From NCBI GenBank assembly GCA_946800325.1, contig OX326961.1, positions 16,986,215 through 17,050,214 of the forward strand: 64,000 nucleotides of DNA. The letters are read 5' to 3'. Positions 9,936 through 20,845 of the stretch are shown piece by piece (the first letter of the stretch is position 1; each line of letters begins with the position of its first letter). The notes under the pieces were generated by a model. The model made no database searches, had not been told where the DNA came from, and was given only the letters and a program-made list of their open reading frames with translations. The DNA comes from Luzula sylvatica. Lineage: Eukaryota > Streptophyta > Magnoliopsida > Poales > Juncaceae. A program made the position numbers and the translations under genes.

Positions 9936-11509
9936 GATCTACAAATGAAGTGAAAGATTGATTACTTACGTTGCGTACTTATCTTATAGGGCTTATATGA
10001 TGATTATATGATAGTGTTATTTTATCGAATCGATAACCCTCATACCGATACGGGACTCCAAGTCCATAACACTCAAGACCCATATTTTACGATCCTCCCA
10101 TAAGTGACTATGGCCGACAAATGAGATCTCGATATTTTAGGTAGGATTAAATCCAATCGTATCCAATACGACTCTTGAACCTTTATAGGATTTCGGTGAT
10201 GGATCGTATCCAATACAATCCCAGTTCCGTGTGTGCATCCTATCTATGCCCCGAACTCCAATCGGATTGGCTTGGACGGTTAAGTCATAACCATATCCAT
10301 CGTATCGTTCAATTGAACTACTCACGTGCCCGACTATGGCCTGAAACCACGTGAGTCCCCAATTAACGCTTACCACCCGCACCAATATATACAATAGTAC
10401 GTGCCCGACTATGGCCTGAAACCACGCACTATGTCATATCAATCTCGATGGTTGTGGATATGGAAGGCATTTCCATGACTTAAATATTATGAGGGATCAT
10501 GCCATTGCATGTTTCTAAATCCGTGACATAATCCAATTATATCACTATCACAAGATTTTCATAAATGCATATGTATTTATTTGGGAGTCTAATTATTCTA
10601 AATAATTATCTAATTATATGCTAGTATGATTGATGCCGATCAAATCGATATAAAGAACTCAAAATTCCAAGTTGTGTAGCCAAAGTTATCACGAAAACAA
10701 AATCAGCAACCAGAAACCAGTCCGTTGTAACGCAACATAGTCCGTTACAACGGACCTCCAGTATACTTGGCACTCCGTTACAACGGAAGTCCAGTCCGTT
10801 ACAACGCTATTTATTTCGGAGTTTGGCCAAATTTTTGCCAGAAACATGTCCGTTACAACGCAACCTAGGTCCGTTACAACGCTATTTTCTGCAAACTTTC
10901 GTCCAAATTTCCTGAGACCAGTCCGTTACAACGCAACATACAGTCCGTTACAACGGACCAACTGTGTAGAGCTCCGTTACAACGGACCCAGTCCGTTACA
11001 ACGGACTCCAATAGACATCCTAGGCATCCCCGCAACCTCGTATCAGATACAAGGTCCGTTACAACGGACTCCAATTCCGTTACAACGGAATATGCAGTTT
11101 TCACGGTCCTCCTCACACCCCCGCATCCTATACAGGGTCCGTTACAACGGACACCATGTCCGTTATAACGGAATATGTGTTTTTTCGAAAAATTCTCAAT
11201 TTCCTGTATCTGCTACAGTGTCAGATACAAGGTCCGTTATAACGGACACCATGTCCGTTATAACGGACTATGCGATTTTTGCACTGCTGTTTTCGCTCGT
11301 TTCCAAAACGATCAATCATGAAATCTTTTCACGATTATTCCTAGATACTCTCAATCAACTATTGATCGATCTCTAGCGAATTTCACTTGTGATTTTAATG
11401 GAATTTGACATTCTAAATATGTAACATCATGCAAACGGGTACAAACTTTGATAACCCGTGCGTATATCAAATATACGACTATGATTCGACCCTCGAATCG
11501 ATGGCGATC
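9936..11509 (-). other. copia untranslated leader, about 1.57 kb
   Basis: This lies between the primer binding site and the gag start on the minus strand. It is long for a copia element and contains the palindrome array at 10719-11270. Open frames on the + strand across it are by-products of the repeats. Confidence 0.8.
10719..11270. repeat. array of about 16 palindromes GTCCGTTACAACGGAC
   Basis: The motif TCCGTTRYAACG recurs about 16 times in 550 bp, spaced roughly 20-50 bp. Full palindromes end AACGGAC; others have a changed right half (AACGCAAC, AACGCTAT). The last four copies have TTATAA instead of TTACAA in the core. It lies wholly inside the transcribed, untranslated leader of the copia element, about 0.8 kb or more downstream of the LTR TATA box. 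The half-site AACGG is the core of plant MYB3R/MSA sites (established); occupancy here is unknown. Confidence 0.9.
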
Positions 11510-11521
11510 GCTCTGATACCA
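11510..11521 (-). promoter_or_regulatory. primer binding site (initiator tRNA-Met type)
   Basis: Minus-strand TGGTATCAGAGC starts one base inside the 5' LTR. It is the usual copia site complementary to the 3' end of tRNA-iMet. Confidence 0.95.
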
Positions 11522-11522
11522 C

Positions 11523-12521
11523 TGTTGGGTAATATCCCCGGCCCCGGGCCCGCGCAGCGGATATGTAGGCCCGGTCCGGTTCCCCGATTCCCGAGATCAC
11601 GCCACGACTTCGAGGGTACGATGCAAATAGAAGGTTAGATCTTTACCGGTGCAAAATTGATTGCACACGAAGGGTTGATCGCTGCCTTCTTTCTCCTGTC
11701 ACGTTGGTGACAATACGCGCGTCCCACACCACGCGTCTTTCACCACTCGTTGACTTCGCCGATTCGCTTGATTTCGTCTCCGACTCAATCTACTCGTCCG
11801 AATCGATCACAATCGTGAGAGTCTCAGTTGTTCCTCCTCTACGTGTATCCACCTTGAATCGCAAGACGTCGGTCACGGATGCACCTGCCTAGACGATGCA
11901 CCGGTGAACTTGCTTAATCGAATTGATTCTCTAAACCGTAAAACACCTTTTCACGGTTTCTCTCTTTTACACCTTTTCACTCTCTAGAAATTTGTCTCAC
12001 AATTTTCTGGATAATTCTGAATGAATTGCTTGGTTAAGATGAGAGAGAAAATCCTATTTATATATAATAGGATCAGGATTAGCCAAAAGGCATGTATATC
12101 CAATATACACCCTCTCACACAGAAAACTGCATGAACCTGGTCAGTATTCTGTCCAGACGAAATTGATAAATTTCTCTGACAGAAAATCAACCAACACGAA
12201 AGTTGTAGATAATCTTATTATCTACACGACCCAATTTGGACCAGCCCAATTGGAGTTCGTATGCAAACGTTATGACTGTTTTACTAACTGTATGTCATAC
12301 TGTTGCACCCTTTCGGTATTTCACAGAAACGACACTTATACTTCGTTCATATGAAATATATTTCTACATGAAGGTTATAGATAATCTAATTATCTATCTT
12401 ACCCAATTTGAACCATTCAAATCGGATTTTCCTACAGAAAGATATGGCTACGAATGTACGACTACATTCGTTTATCCTTGTGTACACTTTTACGGTTGAT
12501 CCTGAAACTGTATTTCCTTCA
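11523..12521 (-). repeat. copia 5' LTR
   Basis: 999 bp, the pair of 3803-4801. As the upstream LTR on the minus strand it should drive transcription, and it is followed inward by the primer binding site. Confidence 0.97.
12053..12066 (-). promoter_or_regulatory. TATA box of the copia 5' LTR
   Basis: TATATAAATAGG on the minus strand, placed inside the LTR so that transcription would start upstream of the primer binding site. The same box is present in the 3' LTR. Confidence 0.75.
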
Positions 12522-12900
12522 GTACCGATCAACGAAACCCGACCCGGGCCATGAGCGTCATTTCCTATTTTTCTTTTTCCTTAATTTCCTTTTCCTTTCG
12601 AAGCTCATTCACCGCCAACAAATACACACGCAAGCACTAATTTCAGTCCTGGAAAAAAACAAAGGAAAAAACTTGCAGATTAGGAAAAAAAATAACGAAA
12701 GGAAAAGGAAGGAAAAAAAAAATACCTCGGCACGCTCAAGTCAGAAGGCCTCCATCGATACTAGGCACTTTGACCCAAAAATCTGAAGTTGAAGGACCAG
12801 TACCGATACCGATCAACGAAATCCAACCCAGACCATGAGCGTCATTTTCTATTTTTCTTTTTTGCTAAATTTCCTTTTACTTTCGAAGTTCGATGATCTT
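12522..12900. repeat. tandem repeat units (right part)
   Basis: Continues the 255-284 bp units of 3461-3802 directly after the GTACC target duplication. The third unit starts at 12724. Confidence 0.75.
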
Positions 12901-12929
12901 GCGTGGTCATAAAATCCGAAGCAATCAGA

Positions 12930-13122
12930 AAATAGGTGTATCTTGTGAAAATCATGTACACAAAAAATAAATGTCATAAATAGGAAATTGCAATTAAGTC
13001 CTTATAGTTTTTAATAGTTTTACTTTGGTCCCTTTTGCAGCTTTGATGGTCAGATAAGGAACTCGATGAAACCAACAAATCCAGAATTTGTGTACATGAT
13101 TTTCAATAAGATACACCTGTTT
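12930..13122. mobile_element. small foldback element (about 190 bp)
   Basis: AGGTGTATCTTGTGAAAATC at the left returns inverted at 13090-13118 (GATTTTCAATAAGATACACC) with few mismatches. Its size and structure fit a MITE; no clear target duplication was found. Confidence 0.55.
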
Positions 13123-13203
13123 GTAAGGACTTCATCAATCTCTTGCATTTAACTAATGTAAACAAAAACATTGAATTATCATGAAACGTCAACAACCAGT
13201 TTT

Positions 13204-13790
13204 AATAGAAAAATTAGGACTTAACTCAAACAAATTATGTCTCTAACATGATATGGTCAAACCATTAGGGTTTAATTCATTCGAATCATATGTGCAAAAT
13301 AAACGATTAATACATACCAGTAATTGTTCAGTCCAAATGAGAACACCGCCAGATTCAATAGAGAAATTAGGGCTTAATCGACACAAATTAAGTCTGTAAA
13401 ATGACATATTCAGACAATTATGGTTTAATTCATACAAATAATGTCTGGAAAATACATACCAGTAATAGTTTTGTCCAAATCAGATGTTGGTGTCTTTAAA
13501 AAGAGCAAAATAAGCCGAGAAGGTCATACCTAACCATCCTGAAAAGAATCGAATGCATATCTTCCGAAACCCTAGACCACACACAACGCAGAGAACACAG
13601 CACATGAATCGTACCAAAAACTCGCCAGAATTACTTCTCCCATGCAAGCGCATCACCAGAATCACTCGTCACACTTGTGCATGCGTTGTCTATGTATTAT
13701 TGCTCATCACATGTAGGGTTTGGTGGCCGCCGGCGGTAGTTTTGTGCATAGTAGGGTCAGGATTTGAGAGATGATCATAAATGGTCGGAA
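13204..13790 (-). other. gene-like segment with a duplicated 150-bp block; identity unknown
   Basis: Two diverged copies of a block of about 150 bp occur at 13204 and 13357. Each ends, on the minus strand, in TTACTG followed by GTATGT, which looks like a 5' splice site. Upstream on the minus strand, CTCTGCGTTGTG...TAGGGTTTCGGAAG resembles a plant 5' leader, and a short methionine frame then runs into GTATGACC. I recognise no protein. It may be the 5' end of an unknown gene, a duplicated exon, or a remnant. Confidence 0.25.
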
Positions 13791-14230
13791 AAATGAGAGA
13801 GAAAGAGAGATAGGGGATATACGTACTGTTGGTTAATTCTAACCTAGAGGGGGGTAAATTTGGCAATCTAGCTTACACTTAGTTTAGATTTAAACCTAAT
13901 TTACGGTGCGGAATAAATAATAATTTAGATGATAGAGATGATACCGTACAAACACTTTAACACAAGATGTTTGTTTACGAAGTTCGGTAGGTGGTTGCTT
14001 TGTAGCTTTAACTCACCCTTTACTCGCTTAATTGACCGACTCAATTATTTGCGAGTACCTACGTCTCCGGGAATGCCTTGTGCCTCTTTTTGGCTTTCGA
14101 TTGAATTCCAACTCAACTCGATTACAAGGATTTGCCTAGATCGATTTACACGCTTCTATCAATCTATAGCTAAGGCTCTTTACACTTTGTTGCACTAGCC
14201 TATTACACTTTTTCACTAATCGAGCTACAA

Positions 14231-14245
14231 CGTGATCGGTCACGT
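14231..14245. promoter_or_regulatory. near-palindrome CGTGATCGGTCACG in R/U5
   Basis: The related LTR has the perfect palindrome CGTGACCGGTCACG at 28338-28351, so the site is conserved between relatives whose surroundings have diverged. Its function is unknown. Confidence 0.5.
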
Positions 14246-14408
14246 GAGTGGGATACGATTAGTGGAGAATATCGAAAGTAGATCAACGATCTAAAGAGGG
14301 TTTCTCAAGCTATCAATGGATATAGATAATCACAGCTTAGGGTTTCTCTCTTTTTAGGTTTGAATGTTTGAAAGTGAAGAAGTGGGAGAGAGAGACCCAT
14401 GAAGGATT

Positions 14409-14417
14409 CTATTTATA
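14409..14417 (-). promoter_or_regulatory. TATA box of the solo LTR
   Basis: TATAAATAG on the minus strand, immediately downstream (in transcription sense) of the palindrome array. Confidence 0.7.
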
Positions 14418-14448
14418 CTCTCTATAGAAATCCTTCAGAAAACTTGTA

Positions 14449-14901
14449 GTGCGTTCGAACGCATAAAGTCCGTTCAGAACGCACTTGTAGTTTGCACTAG
14501 CCGTTTCAAAATAACGTGCAAGTACATCTTGGGTCCGTTCGAACGGACAATGTCCGTTCGTAACGGACTCAATTATACATAGCATTTTGCGTTCACAGGA
14601 ACAAGAGTCCGTTCAACGCACTGAAAAGTGGGTGAACGGATTCCAGGTTTTCCGTTCGAACGCACATGTGTGTTCGTTCGAACGCACACATCCCTGTTAC
14701 ATTTTTCCGTTCACAGGAAGGATTGTCCGTTCAACGCACTCAGAAGGTGGGTGAACGGATTCTAATTGTCCGTTCGAACGGACATGATTGTTCGTTCGAA
14801 CGCACACATCCCTGTGACACGTTTGGTTCTAATCAAGGTTTAAAGTTTTGATATGTGGCAAGTCCGTTCTGAACGGACTTTGAGTTCGTTCAGAACGCAC
14901 T
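14449..14901. repeat. array of about 16 palindromes GTCCGTTCGAACGGAC / GTGCGTTCGAACGCAC
   Basis: Perfect and near-perfect palindromes with TTCGAA core are interspersed with TTCAGAAC, TTCTGAAC and shortened TTCAACG versions. Some half-sites are GTCC, others GTGC. The array begins about 30 bp upstream of the TATA box, so it occupies the proximal U3, the normal enhancer position of plant LTRs. Confidence 0.9.
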
Positions 14902-15239
14902 TCCTGCTTGACTGAACTCTTTGTTATTTTGAACATGATTTTACTTGAGTTCTACTAGGTTTGTACCTATGGTTTATTTGTGGCGTATCCCACTCACGGA
15001 AGGCTTCAACATCTTGATTCTTGATGTATTCCAATGACCTTCCTTGTGTTCTTCTTTTCTTGTTTATCTTGAGACTTCATGTCCTGATTCTTGATGTAAT
15101 CCAATGAAATCCTCCTTCACAAGTCCTCCTTCATCTTCGTATCGTACCTATGTTATACTGCACTTTTCTGGATGTATACATTAGTAATGACAGTGTTTTG
15201 AAATAATCAAACTATCAGGAAATTTGAACCAACACGTAC

Positions 15240-16064
15240 TACTCATGACAAATTTTGCCAAAATATGCTTCATCATGAACCTATACACAGACTTATATTT
15301 ATTCATATCATGATGTATGAACACCATATCCACTCAACACACCTACTATCATATGGTTCAAAAGAAAGCCACACCAATTAGCACACGGGAAAAAGCACAA
15401 AAAATAAAAAAACAGAGCAGCTTTGGTGGCTGCATGACAGAAGAGAAAATTATCAAGAAATATACATAAGTATTAATAATAATTTTGCGTCGGCAAATAA
15501 ATTGTAGGCTTGTAATGAACTAATATTTTTCTTGTATCTATTTTATTTTTGTTTTCATGTTGTTGGGATTATAAATTTTGTTTTGTTTGTTATTGCATAT
15601 CTCACGGGTCATTGTTAAGGAAAGTAATCATTAATGAAAAATATATTAGAGTAGATATTATAACTCTGTAGAAGGAAAGAAGAGGTTATTATTAGTCCAA
15701 ATACTCAATTATTTGTGCTCACGTGGCACGCCAAACAACATAGGTCTCCACCTAAGACTTCGGTAATGTTTATGTAAATAATTGTAGACTTTATGTATTC
15801 TAATTAACATATTTAATTAATTAGTAATTAGTAAAAGTTTACTCAATCAAATAATTAACTAATATTCATTATTAACTGTTAATTCGTTAAATATATATTA
15901 ATTAACTGTAATTAGTTATCTGTCAATTAAGTTTGTTAATTGGAATACAATTACAGACGATGTGATAGTGAGTTCTGGGGTAGGTACGGTATATTGGCCT
16001 CTATTAAAATGGCCTCTTTTTCAAGCCTTCTTGCTCATTACTCTGGAAGAGTTTCAATTCAACA
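15240..16064. other. AT-rich spacer upstream of the acyltransferase gene
   Basis: No gene or clear repeat. The last 200 bp should hold the acyltransferase promoter, but I cannot point to a convincing TATA box. Confidence 0.5.
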
Positions 16065-17762
16065 ATGGCTTTCTCTTCTCTTCCTTCCATCAAAGTCATA
16101 AATTCATTCGAAGTCTCCCCTCCAGCCGGCTCATCTCCAACCCACGCAATTATTCCGTTAACTTTCTTCGACATGATGATGATCAATGCTGACCATGTTG
16201 AGCGTTTATTTTTCTATCATTTTCCTCCTTCAAATTTCAACTCAGATAATTTCATCTCCTCCCTTAGATCATCTCTTTCTCATACTCTAAAATATTTCTA
16301 CCCCTTTGCCGGCAAGTTAAGATGCAGTACCAATGGTAACGACAACAAATTTGAGGTCGTTTACACCCAAGGAGATTCGGTTTCGTTCGTCGTATCGGAG
16401 TGTAATAATAGCAGATTTGAAGAACTTGCAAGTTACCTTCCAAGGAGCGTATCGCATCTCAAACCGCTCGTGCCATATCTACCGATATCAGATGAATCTC
16501 AGCCGTTGCTTGCTGTTCAGGTTGTTGAAACATAATATAATATAATATGATATGATTTAATATAATATAATATAATATAATATAGTATAACATAATATAA
16601 TATAGTTTTATGTTTTAACATATGAATTTTAAATTTACAAGCAAAAAGGCTATTTTGGTAATTTCAAAATATTCTTTTTTAAAATCATCACCATCCCAAA
16701 ATTAATCCTTACAACCTTGACAAATACCATTTTAAAATTTAGGAATAAATAAGTATAATTCATTATTCCTCGAAAAAGTTATGTCCACCTTATTCTTTTT
16801 TCAAACGGAGCCTTAGTAATAAGTGGTACTGCTCTTATTAACAAACAAAAGTATCTTTCATGTATTATACACAGGTAACAATATTTCCAGACCAGGGGAT
16901 TGTGGTCGGAACTTCGGTACATCATGCAATATGCGATGGAAATAGTTCGATGCAGTTCATGCACTCATGGGCTGCCACGAATCTTTCAGGCTCATTTGAT
17001 TCATCTCTTAAACCTATTACTGATCGAACCCTAGTCCCCGATCCTTGGGATTTATGTACAATAATTAGTCGTAGTTCAAACAAGGAGACTCCCATACCAG
17101 GTCCTGTCATTTCGAATGAAAATTGTGTTGCCACATTCACCCTCAATAAAGAACGTATAGAGAGACTGAAGCGATTTATTTCTTATAAAGCAGAAGAAAT
17201 GAAAAAATCGTTTCATTGTTCGACTATCGTGGTTTCTTTTGCGTTTGCGTGGATGTGTTATATAAAATCGCAAAAAGAGCATTCCGAAACCAAGAAATTA
17301 GCTGGTCTGCTTGTTCCCACAGATTTTAGGGCGCGAATTGAACCCCCAATACCGAGAACATATTTTGGCAATTGTATAGGACCTTGTTTGGTTCAGGTAG
17401 ATCGAAAAGATTTTTTCAATAATCACGGGTTGGTTCTTGTTGCTCAGGCTATCAGAAAGACCATTGACGAGTTGACATATGGTGACAAATTTGCTGATGA
17501 CATGGGGAGGTTTTCTGCGTTTGTCAGAAATGTAGATTTGATGACCATGGGTGGGTCTCCGAGGTTTAGGGTTTACGGGGTAAATTTTGGTTTGGGAAAA
17601 CCGAAGAAAGTTGAAATGATTTCTGTTGCAAAAGTGGACCGTGTTGCGGTAGCTGAAAGCAGAGAAGAGGAAGGAGGGGTCGAGCTTGGTATCACGCTTG
17701 ATAAGGCCGAGATGGATTCCTTCGTAAAGTATTTTACGAGTGATTTGAACTTTGAAATTTGA
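16065..17762 (+). CDS. BAHD acyltransferase (malonyltransferase-like), two exons
   Basis: Exons 16065-16520 and 16875-17762 join in phase (152 + 295 residues, 447 aa), normal for the family. The intron (GT...AG, 354 bp, AT-rich with TATAATA repeats) follows ...LLAVQ and precedes VTIFPDQG, the conserved 'Q intron' of BAHD genes. BAHD enzymes transfer acyl groups from CoA thioesters to plant metabolites in the cytosol. The catalytic HxxxD is HAICD (residues 169-173). YFGNCIGPC and VPTDFRAR are typical of the anthocyanin/flavonoid malonyltransferase branch. The structural DFGWG motif is altered to NFGLG (389-393), which may lower or change activity. Substrate cannot be deduced. The start methionine is the first in frame and gives the usual MAxxxxLPSIKVI opening. 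Confidence 0.93.
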
Positions 17763-18091
17763 GTAAACGTTAGTAAATTTTAGCTTGTTAATGGTACGGT
17801 TTGATTGTTTTCCAGCTTTTTGCATTTATGTTCAACATTGTATGTAATTGTCGGAACGTTATGTTGGATGTCATAGTATAAATTTTTGTTTGTCTTGTTT
17901 TATAACTAGGGTTACCTCCCGCATTATTGTGCGTGGTTGTTTATGTATTTTATGGATGATTTCATTTTCCATTTTTGATGTTTGTTTTCTTGCTTCTAAT
18001 GATGGAGACGTGTAATTTGGGGTTATATTGTGTCATGAGTGTTACAGAATAGACATTTACGAATAAAGAAACACTAGGAGGATCTCGTTCC
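17763..18091. other. 3' region of the acyltransferase
   Basis: AT-rich flank presumably holding the 3' UTR and polyadenylation signals; nothing else recognised. Confidence 0.4.
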
Positions 18092-18252
18092 AGAGTAATG
18101 ATAGGGTCACAAATACCAACCACAAATGTGTTACAAATAACTAAGTTTGTAATGTTAATTATGTATATATGAATCATAAATCATAAATCAAACACAAACT
18201 TAGACATTTGTGTCATATTTGTGGTTGGTATTTGTGTCCCTATCATTGCTCT
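18092..18252. mobile_element. hairpin MITE, 161 bp, 8-bp duplication CTCGTTCC
   Basis: AGAGTAATGATAGGG at the left and CCCTATCATTGCTCT at the right. The inverted match continues through ACAAATACCAACCACAAA, so nearly the whole element folds back. It is flanked by CTCGTTCC on both sides (18084-18091, 18253-18260). An 8-bp duplication suggests hAT; 9 bp cannot be excluded. Confidence 0.85.
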
Positions 18253-18328
18253 CTCGTTCCGTTTCGAGCAAATTTAATTTAATTTCGAACTCTAAAAGAG
18301 ATTTATTTGTATTGAATTAGATAATTAT

Positions 18329-18998
18329 TAGAGGTGACAATCGGACGGGTCGGGTCAGGTTCGGGTCGGGTCATTTCGGGTTCGGGTTGTTTCGGATTGC
18401 GGGTCATTCGGGTCATCGGATCGTTCGGGTCGCGTGTCGTTCGGGTTTCCGGCCGTTTCGATTTTCGGGTCACTCGGTTTCGGATCGTTTCGGTTTTCGG
18501 GTCATTCGGTTCCGGGTCGTTTTGGTTTTCAGGTCATTCGGGTCTTGGCTATATTGATTTTTGGGTAATTCGGATTTCACAAAATTTGATTTCGAATCAT
18601 TCGATTTTCCAAAAATTTAGTTTTCGGGTAATTCGGGATTTATTTTATTGATTTCAAAATATTTTAGCAATATTATATTGATTTTAACAATGATATTTTA
18701 ATTTTCGGATCATTCGGGTCTTGAGTTTCGGGTCATTCGGGTCATGAGTTTCGGGTCATTCGGGTTTCGGGTCGTTCGGGTTTCGGGTCATTCGGTTTCG
18801 GGTCGATTTCGGGTTCGGATCATTCGGTTTCGGGTCGATTTCGGGTTCGGGTAATTTGGTTTCGGGTCGATTTCGGGTTCGGGTCATTCGGTTTCGGGTT
18901 CGGGTCGTTGACTTTTCAACATTTTCGGTTCGGGTCGGGTTCGGGTTCGGATGGGTCGGGTCATTTTTTCGGGTCGGGTCAGATTTTGCCAGCTCTAA
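18329..18998. repeat. TTCGGG-rich repeat element with inverted ends
   Basis: About 600 bp of degenerate (TTCGGGTCATTCGGG)n on the + strand is bracketed by TAGAGGTGACAATCGGAC and, inverted, TTTTGCCAGCTCTA. The surrounding ATAATTATTA is also inverted across the element. Elements of this look are common in plant genomes; the superfamily is unknown to me. A second copy of the same end lies at 20655-20707. Confidence 0.7.
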
Positions 18999-19129
18999 TA
19001 ATTATATATATTTTTTTAAAATAAACAATGATTAAAAATTAGACATTAGATTTTTTTTTAAGGATGTACATCACATTTCGAAAGTTAAAGTCGCATATAT
19101 AAAATTGATTGCAAGGGAAAAAATATTTG

Positions 19130-19720
19130 TCAAATTATAGAAGAAATTATTTTGATTAATAAGATTATGTAAAAATATAGTTTGATATTTTGTAGTGTTT
19201 AATTTTGATTTTGATTCTTTTAAATTTCTATTTATTTTCTTCCACAATAAAAGAAAATATTTTTCAAATTATAGCATAAATAAATTTTAGTAATAAGATT
19301 AGGAAAAAATATAGCTCGATATTTTTGAGGGTTTAATTATAATTTTAACTCTTTTAATTTTCTATTTATTTTCTTGGACAACAAATTTTTTTCAAATTAT
19401 ATCTAAAATTATTTTGATTAATAAGATTTTGAAAAAATATATTTCAATATTTTTTAGGGGTTGATTATAATTTTGACTGTTTTAGTTTCTATTTATTTTC
19501 TTGGGACAAAAAAAAAAATTTCTCAAATGACAACAAAAATTATTTTGGTTAATAAGATTGCAAAAATGTAGTTTGATATTTTTTAGAATTTAATTATAAT
19601 TTTGATTCTTTTAGTTTCTATTTATTTTCATGGACGGTAAAAAAATGTTTTCAAATTATAATACAAATGTTTTTGATTAATAAGATTTTTGAAAAAAATA
19701 TATTGTGTATTTATTGGAGT
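19130..19720. repeat. tandem array, about 130-bp unit, 4.5 copies
   Basis: The phrase GATTAATAAGATT and the following TTTAATTATAATTTTGA...TTTCTATTTATTTTC recur with spacings of 134, 128, 131 and 128 bp. AT-rich and non-coding. Confidence 0.85.
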
Positions 19721-20217
19721 CGTGAATCAATAAACTATTTGTTAAGTACAACACATTGATAAAAATATGTGTTTGTTGGAGTCATCAATCATTTCCTATT
19801 TTAAATCACCTCAACCATTCAAAAATATAACATGTAGTCATAAGGTTTGGAACCCGAGTCTTCAACAACACATGCAAGAGTTCTTACCATCCGCACTATA
19901 AATTCTCATTTATTTTATTATTATCCTTACTATATATAAAGTTAGGATACGCTAACAAAAAATGATATATCAAGGAATCGAACTCACAACCTCTCATATA
20001 CGGACCAACATTAAAACCACTGGACCACATACTCACGTGTGTTTTACCGTTTCTTTTAATGTATAAGTACAGTGATGACACATGTCAAAATTCTGAAAAA
20101 TGCATTGAACTTTAAAGAAAATGATTAATTTCAATTCTAAATAATTAATAGTCTATGTTAATAATATCTATGATATGATTACAAGATTTGTACCATTGAA
20201 GAACAAAATAAAGACTT
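19721..20217. other. spacer with two tRNA-like T-arm phrases
   Basis: Around 19848-19900 and 19970-20040, phrases such as TTGGAACCCGAGTC and GGAATCGAACTCACAACC resemble inverted T-arms of tRNA genes, but no cloverleaf with anticodon arm can be drawn. They look like decayed tRNA-derived repeats. Confidence 0.3.
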
Positions 20218-20224
20218 TTTACCA

Positions 20225-20575
20225 TTGAAGAACAAAATAGCATATACAAATAAAAATGTACCCGACCACCTCCTATTACTTTGCGAGTACTCGAGGCGAA
20301 TATGGGAACAGGTGGCCGATCACCTGCAAATAAACATTCGCCAAGTGGAGGTCTCCATCGAGTCCATGTGGATACGGAATAGAAGAAAAGGAGATACGGA
20401 GTTCAATCGTAGATGGAGTATTTGGTGGTTAGCGACCATTTGGAATCTGTGGAAGCAACGAAATCGTCGAATTTTCCAATACAAAGATCTCTCTGTCGCG
20501 AGCCTCCACACACTCATTCTCACATATGCTACCAACTGGGCCAACAATTGTGGATTCAGCGATAACCGAGACTGA
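20225..20575 (+). pseudogene. LINE fragment: C-terminal zinc-binding (zf-RVT) region
   Basis: The frame encodes PDHLLLLCEYSRRIWEQV and IWNLWKQRNRRIF, the C-terminal zinc-binding region of plant LINE ORF2. The same region of the LINE at 49.4-51.9 kb reads ADHLLRSCSYTTAVWRNV and LWNVWKQRNERIF. Only about 115 residues remain, with no RT core, so this is a truncated dead copy. A 20-bp phrase TACCATTGAAGAACAAAATA is doubled at its left edge (20190, 20219). Confidence 0.85.
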
Positions 20576-20654
20576 TATGACTTCTCGGCCACTCCCGAAT
20601 ACATAATTGTAACAATTGTGGGGTCAGGGGCATTGTATTGAGTTTATATCACAC

Positions 20655-20707
20655 CTGAAATGACTCGACCCGAATTCGACCCGACCCGTCCAATTGCCAT
20701 CTCTAGG
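20655..20707. repeat. second end of the TTCGGG-type element
   Basis: The reverse complement reads AGAGATGGCAATTGGACGGG followed by TCGGGTC. It matches the left end of the element at 18329 over about 50 bp. It may pair with 18329 to bound a 2.4-kb composite, or be a separate fragment. Confidence 0.55.
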
Positions 20708-20845
20708 GATGACGAGAGAAAGGCGAGTGAGAAGCGTCATCACAACCAACTCCATCTTCGCCTGGGTCGTCGCCAACTTCTTGGACACGATTTTTCCACA
20801 AGACGAGAGGAGAGAGAAAACCTCACGAGTTGGTATTTGTATTAA

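Larger units (their letters stand above)
3803..12521 (-). mobile_element. Ty1-copia LTR retrotransposon, nearly intact, 8719 bp
   Basis: Two 999-bp LTRs, each TG...CA on the + strand, bound the element. The 5-bp target duplication GTACC is perfect (3798-3802 and 12522-12526). Genes read on the minus strand in the order gag, protease, integrase, reverse transcriptase, RNase H; integrase before RT is the copia arrangement. A tRNA-iMet-type primer binding site and a polypurine tract lie at the expected internal edges. By eye the LTRs differ at 13 positions (about 1.3%) with no length change, so the insertion is young: about half a million years if 1.3e-8 substitutions per site per year is assumed. 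One in-frame stop interrupts the polyprotein. It inserted into the tandem repeats on either side. Confidence 0.97.
13827..15234 (-). mobile_element. solo LTR, 1408 bp
   Basis: Starts TGTTGGTT and ends AACCAACA (perfect terminal inverted repeat). It is flanked by the perfect 5-bp duplication CGTAC (13822-13826, 15235-15239) and has no internal coding region, so it is a solo LTR left by recombination. A minus-strand TATA box at 14409-14417 sets the orientation: U3 is the right-hand two thirds. A block at about 13980-14245 matches, inverted, the LTR remnant at 28.34-28.6 kb. Confidence 0.92.

Noticed and set aside
10719..11270. CRISPR-like repeat-spacer array
   Set aside because: This is plant nuclear DNA inside a retrotransposon leader. 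Repeats are palindromic, variable and irregularly spaced, and there are no cas genes.
10846..11376. Protein of 176 residues on the + strand
   Set aside because: A by-product of the palindrome array; opposite in sense to the copia element and without family similarity.
18334..18651. Glycine/serine-rich protein
   Set aside because: It is a translation of the degenerate TTCGGG repeat.
19840..20045. tRNA genes
   Set aside because: Only T-arm-like phrases are present. No acceptor stem, anticodon arm or box A/B pair could be fitted.
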